Shown: positions 22,657 to 33,875 of the stretch, in pieces
Numbering within the stretch: the stretch's first letter is position 1
Layout of the letters: every line of letters starts with the position of its first letter
Origin: Pristionchus mayeri
Lineage: Eukaryota > Nematoda > Chromadorea > Rhabditida > Neodiplogasteridae
DNA: 64,000 nucleotides
Direction: 5' to 3'
Assembly: GCA_036245805.1 (NCBI GenBank)
Contig: BTRK01000005.1
Location: 43,139,216-43,203,215, forward strand
Position numbers and translations under genes: made by a program
Notes under the pieces: generated by a model
Told to the model about the DNA's origin: nothing
Databases searched by the model: none
Seen by the model: only the letters and a program-made list of their open reading frames with translations

Positions 22657-23423
22657 AGATACAACGGATAAGCGTGGAATAGGAGTGTGCTCGAGGGTTG
22701 TTTTGGAAAACATGGAGATTCCCCGTTTATCCTGAAATTTTTTGTCTAGGAGCATTGGTGATGCGTGAGTGGCACATAGATAATGATGCACCTGAAACAT
22801 TGGTTATAGCATCAGTTATTCTTTCAAAAAAAATTTTTTTTACAACGGAGGAAAATAAATTGTTATGGACATGGTGTAGCTGCACGATTGTTGAGGTTTG
22901 ATTGTAGTTTTTTGGTGAATTAATAACTGCTCTTGCGATCGCTCTTCTAACTGTAGCAAGAAGACGCTTAATTTCACAAACTAACCTTTCTGTGCCAACG
23001 ACGAGTTAAAAAACATGAATAGATGATGATCACTGTAGTTTTCGTGACTGTACCGATTCTAGCGGATCTAATACAATCTCATGCGTCGTACGTGCTGTTT
23101 GTCGCTGACAGGAAAATGAGGGATCTCGGGTACGGTATCTCGAGGAGGGATACTGTCTGACACAGCGTTTCCCAAGCATGGCGAGATAGGACAGAGCCTT
23201 TTTGGAATTTTGCCTAAAGTTGCCTGTAGAATTTGAAATCGCAACTCTTAAACGGAAGACATGCAGGTCTGCGGACTCTGCTTCTATCTGAGAGAAACAA
23301 CCTCAATATTTCGGTTTCAAATAGTTTATATATTTCTACCAATCCGAATAAATCCAATAGTCCTCTTCATTCCATGGTACAAAAACAAATATTATGAACT
23401 GTGATATCCTGTTGGTCACACAC

Positions 23424-23873
23424 TAGGGTTGAAAGTTCGCAATGCGCAACGGTTCACGAAATTCAATCAAAATGACTCTGATTGCGCAATTACGTGATTT
23501 TCGATACGCAATCGATACCATTGTTACCATTGATACCATTGTTCGACTCTCATTGCGCAATCAATGCAAACTGTCAAATTACTTTTCTGAGATCACTCTT
23601 CAGATGTGAAACATATTTGAAGAACAATTTAACGAAACGGATATCGAGCAGAATTATATTGCGTGCGTGAAACATAGGCGAATCGTCTGTGAGACTGCTT
23701 GCCTTTCTCTCCGAATCGAATAATGGGATCGATACGCAATCGATGCGCAATGCAAATGAGCCGAGTCTCATTGCGCAATGAGTTTCACTTCGACGACTCT
23801 GATTGCGCAATCGAATTGAAATTGAATTATTCGATTCGAAACTTGCGATTGCGTTTGCGTTGCGTCATCCCTA
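23424..23873. mobile_element. hAT-like MITE (right-arm mirror)
   Basis: Mirror of 12805-13254 with the same TTGCGCAAT arrays and the duplications TCACACAC at both sides. Confidence 0.8.
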
Positions 23874-24202
23874 TCACACACTCGTCTCAATCTGGCCTAT
23901 TTCACCGCTCCAGCAAGAAAACCAATAGTCGACCTTTCATGGAAAATCGATTGCTTGGAATACGTTTCTGGATTTATTTGATTATTTTTTTTTGTTTTCT
24001 GGATTTATTTGATTATTTTTTTCCATCGGAATCTGATCAGAGACGCGGTTGTTCCTTGTTCTAGTAGCATGAGTGAAACGCCAATTGTGCGAGTGTGGAA
24101 TCAGACCCCGGGACTTATTTGTTTCCTAGTCTTTACTTCTTCTGGTTTTGGTTACTGATCATTTTTTTTTCTAATTGAGCTGTTAATATCCCATCATTTC
24201 AG

Positions 24203-24322
24203 GAATAGTATCTACAATGAGATTTTACAAATGTCTTTGTTCAGACGGAAACTCAAATGATGGGAAAGGGCATCAAAATAGCCGGGAAGGAGAACGTGCC
24301 CGAGAAGATCGCCCCTCACGAG
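24203..24322 (+). pseudogene. GPI C-terminal-region exon relic (right-arm mirror)
   Basis: Plus-strand mirror of 12356-12475: CATTTCAG acceptor, NSIYNEILQM, one-base slip, TETQMMGKGIKIAGKENVPE, KIAPHE, then GTAAGATT. Preceded by the mirrored IPxDFIAP exon relic at about 23874-23938. Confidence 0.65.
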
Positions 24323-25903
24323 GTAAGATTGTCTATCAAAACTTTACCAAAACGTTATCTTGGATATGGCTGTAATACGCGTTTTCCCTAATCACAGGGG
24401 CCTATTAAGAATTGGCTCACACTTCTCGATTAAATCTAATAAATTGTTCAGCATTGCGTCGCATATTGCGTCTCGCTTCTAATTTTATTGCATTACGAAC
24501 ATTTCTAATTGTATTGCATTACAAACACCTTATTCATTCGAATGATTTGAAATTTCCGTTTTTAACATACGCTCCTCTCCGTCATTTTCTCGCGATCATA
24601 TCAATATCGTTCCTGATGCTGAGAGACTTGCTAGCTGAGCGATTCCAGAAAAGTTGCCCTTTCATGGGAAACTTATCTTAATATTTTTATCAGAAACGAG
24701 ATACATGTCTCGCTCAAGTCGCATTCGAGTGATAATTTAACAATGCAACCAGACTTCTGCCCCGCTGTTTTCACGAGTAATATATTGTTATATTTTTCTG
24801 CAAAAGCAGAAACAATAATTCTCCCTAATCGATCAGGCCTGATAGATTAAGAAGGCCTGACAGGCTCTAGTTTGCCTCGTTGCTATATTCAAGGTTTGAA
24901 TTTCCCGCCCGAGTTTAGAACATTCTTGGTTACCTGCTAAATATAGCTGATGTTAACATGATTAGTAGATGGTGATCTCTGTAGTCTTCGTTGCAGGGCA
25001 GATCACAATTCGAGCGGATCACGCTTTGTCTTTCACTGAGAGAGGACTACAGTATCGAAATATTATTATACCCTTTCGCAACGCTGGATTATGAAACTCT
25101 GCGTGAGTAGAAAATTATGGATAACAAGTGAAGTGAAAATCATCCGGGTGATTTTCGATGCGAATTGTTATTTATGATTCTTTAAGAGTGAAAGTGGTGT
25201 GTATCAGCCCCATTCGGATTCATTTCAATACAATTTTAATTGTTCAATGATCTCTGCATTCTCTGGTCGTACATGTTGAGTACGAGAAAACGCAGCTGCT
25301 TATAAAGGATATGCGGGACGTTGGGAAATGGGACACCAGAGAGATATTACCGATCTGAATATGGGTTTTTTTACAGAACTCATTCATCAAGTGATTTTTT
25401 TCCCACTTCGCAGCATTGATGCATTTTCGAAGCAACTGTGTTTCTGTCGTTTTAGAATCTTTAGATATCCTGGCACTACTGATTTTTTTTGTGATTATCC
25501 ATAAGGAACTGATAAGGAATTGTTGGTAACCCTGTCGCAATTTGATATCGTACCATCAATTACTATTGATGGTATCGTGAAACTGCAATGGTTCATGCAG
25601 GAACAGGTCTTAAAATATTGCATGAATTAGTGCTAAACGATATTGTTATAATACATTGGAATCAATCTTTCAATTGTTTTCCTTTTCACGAGGATTAGGG
25701 GGTACACACGTAGTGCTCATTGGTGTCCATCGAAATTATTACAATAATTGCGTATTACTTGTAGTGTTCCATGTGTACTGAAAATGTTAACCGATAAATT
25801 GGTCCTGTGGAACTAATTCATTATCGGTTTTTGAATGAAAATTTGATATCGTAGGTTTAGCTATCGAAAAAAAAACAATTTTAATATTATGAATCAGAAT
25901 TAA

Positions 25904-25971
25904 AGGAGGAGTAAACTCAAAATTCACTTTTTGAAGCTATCATATGCACTGCCTAGAGCTGCTCCACAACG
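25904..25971. mobile_element. Truncated TTAA MITE G (right-arm mirror)
   Basis: Mirror of 10707-10774: TTAA at 25900-25903, then AGGAGGAGTAAACTC, cut near 25971, about 70 bp from the right palindrome border. Confidence 0.7.
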
Positions 25972-26059
25972 ATGCAAGCGCCCAGAGCGAGGAGTCTCGT
26001 TTATTGTAAAGCCAACCCGACTTTTGAAATCGAACGCAACTTACAGGGTAAGATGATAT

Positions 26060-26115
26060 GTCAAAGGCGGCATGGCGTCATAGTTTTCATCCGATTTAGT
26101 GGCAGATGCCGGTGA
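26060..26115 (-). pseudogene. GPI exon relic (segment before YSTGPIVWGEP)
   Basis: DNA block (AAAGGCGGCATGGCGTCATA on the plus strand) shared with 32285-32330, where it directly precedes NYSTGAIVWAEP on the minus strand. It therefore marks another copy of that GPI exon, of which only this piece remains. It lies 20 bp outside the palindrome. Confidence 0.4.
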
Positions 26116-26599
26116 GAGCTAAGAATAGAGAGACTCCGGGGAATGAAAGATATATAATTCTCATACCACCATCTCTCTAGCCTAAAGATGCGACATCACC
26201 TAGAGTATTCGGAATACACCTATCTATCGTACCTTGAAGAGGAACCACCCTTGGCCGTCTCGGCAAACGTGATCGTCTCCTGTGTGTGAGTCTTCGATAC
26301 TTCTATGAAGAGAACAGTAGATACTACGTGAATAGAGCCCCTAAAAAGAGCGACCTTATCTTAATTATAATAAGGAAACATTTAGGAGATCGTGATATTA
26401 TGATTATTTTGTTTCGACCACACACCACCTCGATCGACTGGCATGAAGGTTTTATCTCTTATCTCATAAGCGCAACACCAATGCTCCTAGACACAACTTT
26501 TCGCTGGTAATAAAATAAAGATAGCTGATCAGCAGTGTTCTCTAATTGGCAGCTAATAATAAAAAATCACAGAAACTTAGATTATTATTCTCTCACCTC

Positions 26600-26685
26600 C
26601 TCAATGTGAGTTCAATCGAAGGTGGTGATGAAGTGGACGATGAAGCCGATCAGATTGTGAAGCAGTGTCTCAGACATCATCTCGG
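26600..26685 (-). pseudogene. GPI exon relic (VHFVSNIDG type)
   Basis: The minus strand reads VSETLLHNLIGFIVHFITTFD, the same exon as 4072-4150 and open through this stretch. It follows the GYTGKK exon at 26950-27032 in GPI order. Confidence 0.5.
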
Positions 26686-26949
26686 AATTCTCAAGGAAAG
26701 AGGAGACTATCGACCGAATGCGCAAAACTCCCGGAAACATTTTTATTTAAAAGGTAAACGAAATTTCCAAGATTCATTATGTCTGGAAAGCTAACCGGTG
26801 ATTTGGGGCCGCTGTTATGGGACATTAAAGTGCACAAATACTCCGCTTTGGTATTTTGGTATGTACTCTTCCCAAGAAATAGTGATTCGCTCATTGGCAT
26901 ATTGCTTTGTTTCACAAATTAACCATATCCTCGTCATCTACCCTTTTTT

Positions 26950-27032
26950 CCATACTCCACTCAGTTGATCCTCCGATGTCGAAGTTTATGACGGGGGTGA
27001 TCTTCTTCTTGTCAATGACGCCCGTACAGGCA
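26950..27032 (-). pseudogene. GPI exon relic (GYTGKKITDVVNIGGS type)
   Basis: The minus strand reads CTGVIDKKKITPVINFDIGG then STEWSMEK. It matches GYTGKKITDVVNIGIGGS and is stop-free over the segment, one of the better-preserved copies. Confidence 0.55.
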
Positions 27033-27153
27033 CCTAATGAGGGAATTGTTAATATGCGACTCCTCTCTTTTACGTACACATGCACACCTATTCCAGAAAA
27101 ATGGAAGTGAAAGGGTAACTTTTCAGCTTTGCAAAATACCAGTATTTTCTTAC

Positions 27154-27277
27154 CTTGTGAGGGGCGATCTTCTCGGGAACCTTCTCTTTCCTTACTTTTT
27201 GAATGGCCTTGCCCGTCATCAGAGCCTCAATTTGCTCGAAGACATTGACCAGGATAAATTCTTTATGGAGACCATTT
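27154..27277 (-). pseudogene. GPI C-terminal-region exon, open frame
   Basis: Minus-strand exon reading NGLHKEFILVNVFEQIEAL then MTGKAIQKVRKEKVPEKIAP and HK to a GTAAGA donor. It matches the GPI stretch [29 protein letters not shown]. The whole exon is open, with AG kept at the acceptor side (TTTGAG). The next minus-strand exon, about 100 bp away, is the much earlier GYTGKK exon of another copy, so gene order is broken at this junction. Confidence 0.7.
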
Positions 27278-27589
27278 CTCAAATGGGACGATAGAGTAAT
27301 TAAGAAATAAATAGGTCAACTAACATGAGAAGTGCAAAACAATAATTGGCAAAAAAATGAAATCATATGCAGCGATACTTCACCAGTGTTTCACTCATGC
27401 TACTAGGGCTAGGAACAATTGTGTAGATCTGCAATTAGTTTGGGAACATTAACTGAGGAATGGTACGGTGTATGAAATAACACAAATAATAATGTTAACA
27501 GTATTATGATACGTAAAGTAAGATACTAGGACTGGCGAGAGCTAGGAAGATAAATTAGACAAATTGATGCGACGGGAAGTGAAATTCAG

Positions 27590-27740
27590 GCGAAGTCAGG
27601 CTGCACTGTTACCCTATCAGGTCTGCTCGAGCAGAGCGAGTCAATTATTGATTCCCTGATTAGAAAAATAATTGAACAATACAGTGGAAGGGCTACATGT
27701 CTAAAATTGCTCAGCTAGTTCGGCTTGCAGCCGTATTTTT
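27590..27740. repeat. Recurrent segment S
   Basis: Well-preserved copy (GTCAGGCTGCACTGTTACCC, CAGGTCTGCTCGAGCAG, then AAATTGCTCAGCTAG). See the entry at 90-430 for the family. Confidence 0.45.
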
Positions 27741-28136
27741 AAAAAATTCCGTTTCTACTCACACTACTCCCTCTCCGCACCTTAACTTCTCGAATCTGGT
27801 GGGACCACAGTATTAAGCCCCGTGCAAAAGCAAAAGCTCATTTAGCGCTCCTTTTCAAATTCAAAAAGCAGCGAACTTGCTCTTGCACGGAATTGTAGCT
27901 TACTGTATCGAGCTTTAATATGAACCAATAGTGAAACCTAGAACAATTGGGTCTCTAAAACCGTTTCTATCTCATAGTGTTTGTGAAACACAAATTATCG
28001 TAATCTGTTTCGGGGCACGGAAGTGGCCAATTCATTCATGTTTCATAGACAATTAAAGTATTGGGTGCGCTTTTCGGTTTCGTCCGTGGACTGCCTGCCG
28101 CTTAATACTGTGGGACCCTTAGCGAACTCGTCTACA

Positions 28137-28547
28137 AGGATCTGCATCTCTGTTTTGTCGTCTCGTTTTGTCGTCTCGTGCGAAGAGTGCGAAGTGCGAA
28201 GAGGAGTCAGGAAAGGGGATACCGTCTCCCCTCGTCTCTTCGTCCCCTCGTGCGAAGAGTGCGAAGTGCGAAGAGGAGTTAGGAAAGGGGATACCGTCTC
28301 CCCTCGTCTCTTCAATGCAGTGCTTCGCTCAGCCATAAATAACATCGACTGGGAGAACGACGGGATTCGAATTGATGGAAGAAATTTGTGCCACTTGGAA
28401 TACGCCGATGACGTAGTTCTTGTTGCGAAGTATCGCCCGGAAATGGAGAGAATGCTGAAAAAGCTGATGGACGCTTGCAGTAGAGTTTGTCTCGACGTGA
28501 ATTCAAATAAGACCAACCTACTCAGCTCCGGCGTAGATGCAAATTAA
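28137..28547 (+). pseudogene. RTE-type LINE reverse transcriptase fragment
   Basis: Reads RRGVRKGDTVSPRLFNAVLR, INNIDWENDGIRIDGRNLCH, LEYADDVVLVAKYRPEMERM and LKKLMDACSRVCLDVNSNKT. These are the reverse-transcriptase palm segments around the catalytic YADD motif in RTE/BovB-like non-LTR retrotransposons. A 72 bp in-frame tandem duplication repeats SCEECEVRRGVRKGDTVSPR. Endonuclease, fingers and 3' end are missing, so this is a dead internal fragment inside a GPI intron-like area. Confidence 0.8.
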
Positions 28548-28839
28548 TGCAAGAGGAGGAGAAAATGAATCACGGTCTGGCTTCACTGTTAATCTATCAG
28601 ATCTCCTCGAGCAGTTCGCTTCAATTAGTAGTATAGTTGCACTTCTGCACAAAAATTGAAAAGGATTTGCTAAAAACGGTCTCATTAGGAGCTTCATGCG
28701 TCAAAAGCGTTACTGGCAACCGATTTCATTGATCTTTTATCACCCCACTCCACTCACATCTTTCGCTTGCACTAGAATTTTATTATTAATCCTTATCGTA
28801 CCCCTACCGTATAACTCCTACCCACACCAATCTCGGGAA

Positions 28840-28937
28840 AATTCTCCTTCTCTCTCTTTCGATATCCTTGTCAGTAATGAGAACCTGAGTCGGAGCGAGG
28901 ACAATTGGCCAGAAGAATAACGTGGTGGAAACCATTT
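28840..28937 (-). pseudogene. GPI C-terminal-region exon relic
   Basis: The minus strand reads NGFHHVILLANCPRSDSG and, after a frame slip, VLITDKDIERERRRIFPR. Matches the exon at 27154-27277 (FILVNVFEQIEALMTGKAIQ). Frameshifted and without the PHK end. Confidence 0.55.
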
Positions 28938-29286
28938 CTGAATTCGAATAGATAATCAAGTGTAGTCAAGGGACAATCGATTAGGCGAACAATTAATGAG
29001 TGAGATGAGTTGAAGAAGAAGTACAATATTATAAATATTATGCAGTAAATGAATCAGTTGCGGTGAATATTGGAATCATGTAGTGCCATGCCAACCACAA
29101 TAATATATCGCAAAGATGATCCAAATGAATGTTTGGAATTCAAAGATCAGTGTTACGAATGACCTCTTTAAAAACGATGCTCAGACCGGAATATCAATTA
29201 TTGGGTTTTTTTGGCGAAACAGTTCGATACAGGCATTGACATTTCCTTAATCAAATACAATATCTGAACGAAATGAAACACAAATC

Positions 29287-29575
29287 CTCTTCCTTGATCT
29301 GCAGCTGTGCCTCCGCGTCATTTTCGACGTGAAGGGATGAGTAAAGATTAATATTTGGCAACAACCTCGCCGACAGTATTACTGGTACTGGGCATTCTCT
29401 GAGTTAACTAATAAATCCGCAGCCGCAAAGTGACCGGTCAAAAAATTCGAAATGTTCCAAATTTTCTGCTATTCAAGCATGAAGTTTAATATTTCGGTAA
29501 GTCAAGAGTTATACCGTAATATTAAATACTAAGTATATTTCCCTGAAGGTAGGGTCAACGATGATGGTCAGAGGA
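29287..29575 (-). pseudogene. GPI-like exons 1 and 2 relic
   Basis: Minus strand: exon 1 at 29572-29542 (start codon now CTG, then TIIVDPTFR, donor GG instead of GT), conserved intron block near 29450-29405, and exon 2 at 29335-29287 (HVENDAEAQLQIKE). Same order and spacing type as at 39.5-38.0 kb. Lost start and donor show decay. Confidence 0.45.
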
Positions 29576-29784
29576 GGACTAGGGATCCTGGATATGTACA
29601 AGGAGTGCGGTAATGTTGGCTGTTTGGATTGAAAGGGGTATGTTAATAAAGAACTACATAATAAATAATATAAATAATAATAATTGATACAAATATAATA
29701 CGTGCAACAAGATGACCTTTAGGGGGCGCAGGAAAATGCGCAAATGTTAAATACTGGAGCAAGAGGAGAAATTGAGATACTAGG

Positions 29785-30120
29785 TAAAGTCTGGTTGCAT
29801 GAGTACTCTATCAGGTCTGATCGAGAAGCGAGAGACAATTACAAGAAGATAGGCCGTTTAAAATTAATATTAGGACAAATCGCGAGGGAAAATTCTACAT
29901 TTCTGGAATCGATCAGCTAGAAACGCTCGCAGTTGGAGGTGAAAACCGATCATCACATGGAGAAGGATCAGTAAATGAAAGGGAGCTGGTTTAGATTTGA
30001 GGGAATTCAAATATACATTAAAACATACATATTTGAAAATCAATGAATTGAAGAACTAGGCATAGTCAGGATGCAATTGTAGCCCAGGTCTGATCGTGCA
30101 GGATGATTCAATGTGTTTCA
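29785..30120. repeat. Recurrent segment S, two copies
   Basis: Copies at 29785-29955 (both blocks, including CATTTCTGGAATCGATCAGC) and 30060-30120 (first block only). Family described at 90-430. Confidence 0.4.
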
Positions 30121-30655
30121 CCAGTGTAATACAATATTTTTTGTAGTAAATGATATATCAACAGGATGTTATTTTTTTGCTATAAACACTTTCCACGTGA
30201 TGAAAATGCCGATCATGGTGTGACGGAGCGTAAGAAATTAAATGGCGAAGTCTGAATCGCACTTACTAGATGAAAGCAAAGAATAAAATCGTTCACCGAA
30301 CAACAGCTATACTGAACGAATGCAGAAACAGATTGTTGAGAGCAGAAAAGAACACAATTGGGGAGAAAGAAAATGCAGATATATCCTAAAAAAATTGCAC
30401 ACCATTCACATGTGCGCTTCGCTAAATTAACAATAGGCAATGGCTCATCAGGAGAGCAATTCTAGCCAATTCGCTGCTCCCACAACAACTATGAAGACAT
30501 ATGAAATATTTAAACAAGTAAGTAATTTCTTGCATGAAATATATTCTGACCATGGCAAATGATCAACAGGCTCATGGTAAGCAGGAGCGCAACCCGTCTT
30601 TATCATTCAATTTCAATAATAAAAAAACGAAAAAACGCAGTATTTGGACAACCTG
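30121..30655. other. No recognisable gene
   Basis: AT-rich, short ORFs only. A 75-codon minus ORF at 30213-30440 shows no family resemblance and no splice context that I can support. Confidence 0.45.
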
Positions 30656-30659
30656 ATTG

Positions 30660-30921
30660 GTGAATGTGAGGTACTGTGAGAATATAATACGTAGCAAGTA
30701 GGTGTGCGGTGTTGAACGTGGGAATCAACAAAGAACGGAACGGAATGTTATAATGATGCTGTAGTTTTTTGCCGCACTGAGCCCTGCCCCAGCATGAGGC
30801 ACAGTGCGACACACATCTACTGTATCATTATAACGTTTCGTTCCGTTCCGCTGATTCCCACGTTCAATACCGCACGCCAAATTGCTACCCATTGTATTCT
30901 CACAGTACCACTCATATCCTC
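30660..30921. mobile_element. Small foldback MITE
   Basis: Imperfect inverted repeat with arms of about 115 bp around a centre at 30790. Paired blocks include GTACTGTGAGAATA with its complement, and GAACGTGGGAATCA with its complement. Facing ORFs (30603-30812, 30794-31108) are arm shadows. I could not fix a target duplication. Confidence 0.65.
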
Positions 30922-31130
30922 ATACATAAGAATGGGCAAATTCACGCCGATGCGAATAGCGACATGCAGCACAATAAGTTCCATATTCAAATTAATAATT
31001 AAGTTTTTTTTCCAACAATCCTCAACAAGGACTAAAATAGCCTGCCCCTTCATCACATCTAACCTCTATGTGGCACTATTCCACCTGGACATTCTCAGTC
31101 TCGCCTAAAAGGAATTCATCAAGCTCAAAC

Positions 31131-31165
31131 CTAAATCGTGTCAGCTCGTCGCTCCGCTCCGAGCT
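31131..31165. repeat. Short hairpin
   Basis: GTGTCAGCTCG and its exact complement flank GTCGCTCCGCTC. Too small to class; there is no U tract after it that would suggest a Pol III terminator. Confidence 0.5.
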
Positions 31166-31353
31166 GACACCAAGCCTACAGATTCTCGTTTCGCCAGATC
31201 GATGACAATCTATCCACATACAATTGTTTATCGGCATACCACCCCTTCAATGCTTGTCTAACCACAATGCACTTTCATCCCCTAGCCCTCCCATGCTTAT
31301 GTCGACGAGAATGATCTTCTCGCCGCCAAGCTCGCATCTGATTATTTGATTAA

Positions 31354-31597
31354 AGGAGGAGCAAAGTCAAAATTCAAATTTTCAAGCTTTCATATGCACG
31401 GCCTAGATCTCCCCAACGATAAGAAGCTTCGAAATTTTCACATTGATAGCTCCATTACAAACCGAGCTATCGGTAGTTGGCGGAGAGACAAATCAGGGAA
31501 AGCTCAGGCAACGAGCGAGAGAGCACGCGCCTTGAGGAGAGTTCTCCTCTAATTGAAACATATTTCAACCGGACGCGCGTATGCCTTTACTCCTCCT
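31354..31597. mobile_element. TTAA MITE family G, copy 3
   Basis: 244 bp, flanked by TTAA at 31350-31353 and 31598-31601. Ends AGGAGGAGCAAAG and CTTTACTCCTCCT. The interior matches copy 1, with a divergent middle near 31500-31550. Confidence 0.85.
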
Positions 31598-31942
31598 TTA
31601 ACCCTCAGAAAAGAATAAACCATTGAAGTGACGAAGAGACTCCTGCATATATCGTAAAACAGCGACTGTGAATCACTAAGTTTATTTAAATAAAGATGCG
31701 GGGCATTGCGCATTCTCCAACATCGCATTGCCTTGCAAATTAGAAAGTGAATCAAGAACAGCATTTGCGTTTCAACAATGTTACTAGACATGGTTATAAA
31801 TGCGAATCGAATTTTTTCACGATGGAGATCCTCACACAATCATTAAATCGATTTAGTGCTAATGGAGAATTAAAAAGCTATCGACCAAAATCAAAAACAT
31901 TAATGATCACTCCCCCTCCCTTCTCTTCCATTCCCTCCTCAC

Positions 31943-32600
31943 CTTATCGGGTTTCTTGGCGGGAGCAATGAAATCTGTCGGAATGAGACGAGCGCAGTGG
32001 AAAGAAACCCTGCAATTATAATATATTAAATCGAATTTATTTTCTCCCATAGAAGAGAAACATATATTGAGATTACCACACTCCTAGACATATTTTCGCT
32101 AATTGATGCCTAGATTTAACGGCACAATTTCGATCACATCTCTCGCAGAGCAATTGTAGACCTCCCTCACACTGTGTTTTAACTTGTGTCTAGTTTTTTA
32201 CAAAACCGATCCAACTCGTGCAAGGCTCGGCCCACACGATAGCACCCGTCGAGTAGTTGACACCACTGGCACTACGTTGATAAATCAAAGGCGGCATGAC
32301 GTCACAGTTCTCATCCGACCTAGTGCCACACCAGCACCCGATCTGAGAGGGGAGTCAGTTAGCAGGAAGCGATGGATGGGCAGGGAGGAGAGCATAGATC
32401 AGATAACTGAAGAGCACAAAGATTAAACTAGATTATCTACTCACCGGTCGAAGGGCAGAAGTGTGTGCGGCCCCTTCATATTGCCGTAGAGAATGCCCCG
32501 CTTCTAGACAGTAGGAGGTGGAATACTTTACGTGGTGTGATGTAATGGTGCATGGTGGGAAACGTCGTCCACATGCACAGTCTAATTAATTTCCGGGACA
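31943..32600 (-). pseudogene. GPI relic: three or four late exons in gene order
   Basis: Best-ordered GPI remnant. On the minus strand: about 32590-32510 carries the LHVGYDNF..HHMD-like part, 32505-32445 reads GILYGNMKGPHTLLPFDR then a GTGAG donor (compare GxWYxNxxGxxTHxLLPFDQ), 32330-32205 after a CTCTCAG acceptor leads into VNYSTGAIVWAEPCTSW (compare YxTGPIVWGEPGTNGQHA), and 32009-31943 reads CARLIPTDFIAPAKKPDK between an ATTGCAG acceptor and GTGAGG donor (compare TxMIPCDFIAPVxT). Order and splice sites are right but substitutions such as GEPGTN to AEPCTS, and frame breaks between segments, indicate a pseudogene. GPI is a cytosolic glycolytic enzyme. Confidence 0.7.
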
Positions 32601-32758
32601 GCGCGCTCTAACCAAATGGTCGTCTAATTGCGAGAATGCAAAATCTTACCCGTCCGATTACTGGTTCATTGGCCTTCCAATGCGACGCCGACCTTTAGAG
32701 AAGCAATTTCGTAGATATTTCTTGGTAAAAAAATTACGAAAAATATCAACATATGAAG

Positions 32759-32844
32759 ATGTGTCTTGCATAAAATATAGAATCGAGACATTTTCTTCTC
32801 AATGTGTCTTGCATAAAATATAGAATCGAGACATTTTCTTCTCA
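32759..32844. repeat. 43 bp perfect tandem duplication
   Basis: Two adjacent identical copies (32759-32801, 32802-32844) starting ATGTGTCTTGCATAAAATAT. A recent local slip event in non-coding DNA. Confidence 0.9.
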
Positions 32845-33150
32845 AAGGCGTTTTGGAAAATTAGATGCACACCACATTCATCGAAACTGAATAGATAATT
32901 ATAGAGCCAAATGAATCATGAAAACCACTCATTGCGCTTTCACCACGAGGTTAGATGAACGATGTAATACACGTCTACCAGGCTATAAAATCAAAATGAA
33001 TGTTCTGCCGCACACTATCGAATCATCCACAGCACCTAACTTCCCTACCGTAACCTTGTAAAATAGAGTTGAACAATAGAGTTGAACAATACGAGAGAAT
33101 GATGCATTTTTGAAGACGGCCGATTTTAACCTTCTCAGCTATAGCTTTAT

Positions 33151-33380
33151 TTCCCACCTCAATTTCTTGAATATATTCTCATCCTTGGCGAAATCGTCCT
33201 TGATCTGCTGCTGCGTCTTCTCGTGGGATTCCTCGTGTAAGACCAGGCGGCGCAGAGATCAAAGTAAATTATCAAATATTTTTCGACTGAAATTGCTTGT
33301 TATTACTGACACCGTAAAATTTTACTATCAACTACGCACACTGCAGCAACAAAACGCCCAGTCAACAGCAAAGCTCGAAA
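33151..33380 (-). pseudogene. GPI-like exon 2 relic with upstream intron block
   Basis: The minus strand 33240-33151 reads EESHEKTQQQIKDDFAKDEN then IFKKLRWE, the clearest copy of this exon and stop-free. It resembles the GPI N-terminal part KELKIRDLFAQDANRFNKFS. The intron block found before this exon in other copies lies at 33380-33335. No start exon of this copy is visible. Confidence 0.5.
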
Positions 33381-33639
33381 CGTTCCATTATTTCCAAATT
33401 TCCGCTCCAATATGCGGTAGATGAGAGGGAACTATCATACGCTTGAACAGTCATGTCACACCTGAAAGGCGAATCTGCTAAGTGAGTGAATACGGTAATA
33501 TTGCGCAAGGAAGTGATTCGGGTGAGTAAAATAATAACGAATATTAAAATTAATATTGTAGAAGTAGGATAATTTAGGCAACTCAATGTAGCTGGAAGAG
33601 GAGCTAGGGAATTTCGCAAAGATAAATAAAATAATCAAG

Positions 33640-33860
33640 AATTTGATAAAGTCGTCAACCAGGTAAAGGCTGGCTGCACTGTTAATGTATCCGGGCTAAT
33701 CGAGTAGGGTGATCCAATAGTTTGATCACTCTCTTATAATAATACAACTCCTAGAAGACAAACAAAAGAGTTAACCGATATGCATTAAGAAGTGAAAGTT
33801 AGCAACAATGCAAAGTCTTGCTGCACTGTTACGGTCAGGTCTAATCGAATTGGGTGATTT
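33640..33860. repeat. Recurrent segment S, two copies
   Basis: Copies near 33660-33725 and 33800-33860 (GGCTGCACTGTTAATGTATC and TGCTGCACTGTTACGGTCAG). Family described at 90-430. Confidence 0.4.
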
Positions 33861-33875
33861 AATTACTTATACTTA

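Larger units (their letters stand above)
10636..26042. repeat. Giant palindrome (two 7.6 kb inverted arms)
   Basis: Left arm 10636-18274 is repeated in reverse complement at 18406-26042, with a 131 bp spacer. Positions pair as x + y = 36678 in the outer part and 36680 in the inner part; the shift is a C12 versus C10 run at about 15184 and 21485. I noticed only a handful of other differences (near 12010/24666 and 13848/22830), so identity is above 99.9% by eye. Outside 10636 and 26042 the flanks differ at once. It could be a very young genomic palindrome or an assembly or read-folding artefact. Confidence 0.9.

Noticed and set aside
28043..28516. 157-codon minus ORF
   Set aside because: Antisense shadow of the RTE reverse-transcriptase fragment; its repeats mirror the 72 bp tandem duplication.
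33151..33240. EKTQQQIKDDFAKDENIF exon as a separate unknown gene family
   Set aside because: Position before segment S and after the MTLxxDPxF exon fits the N-terminal part of GPI better; kept at moderate confidence.
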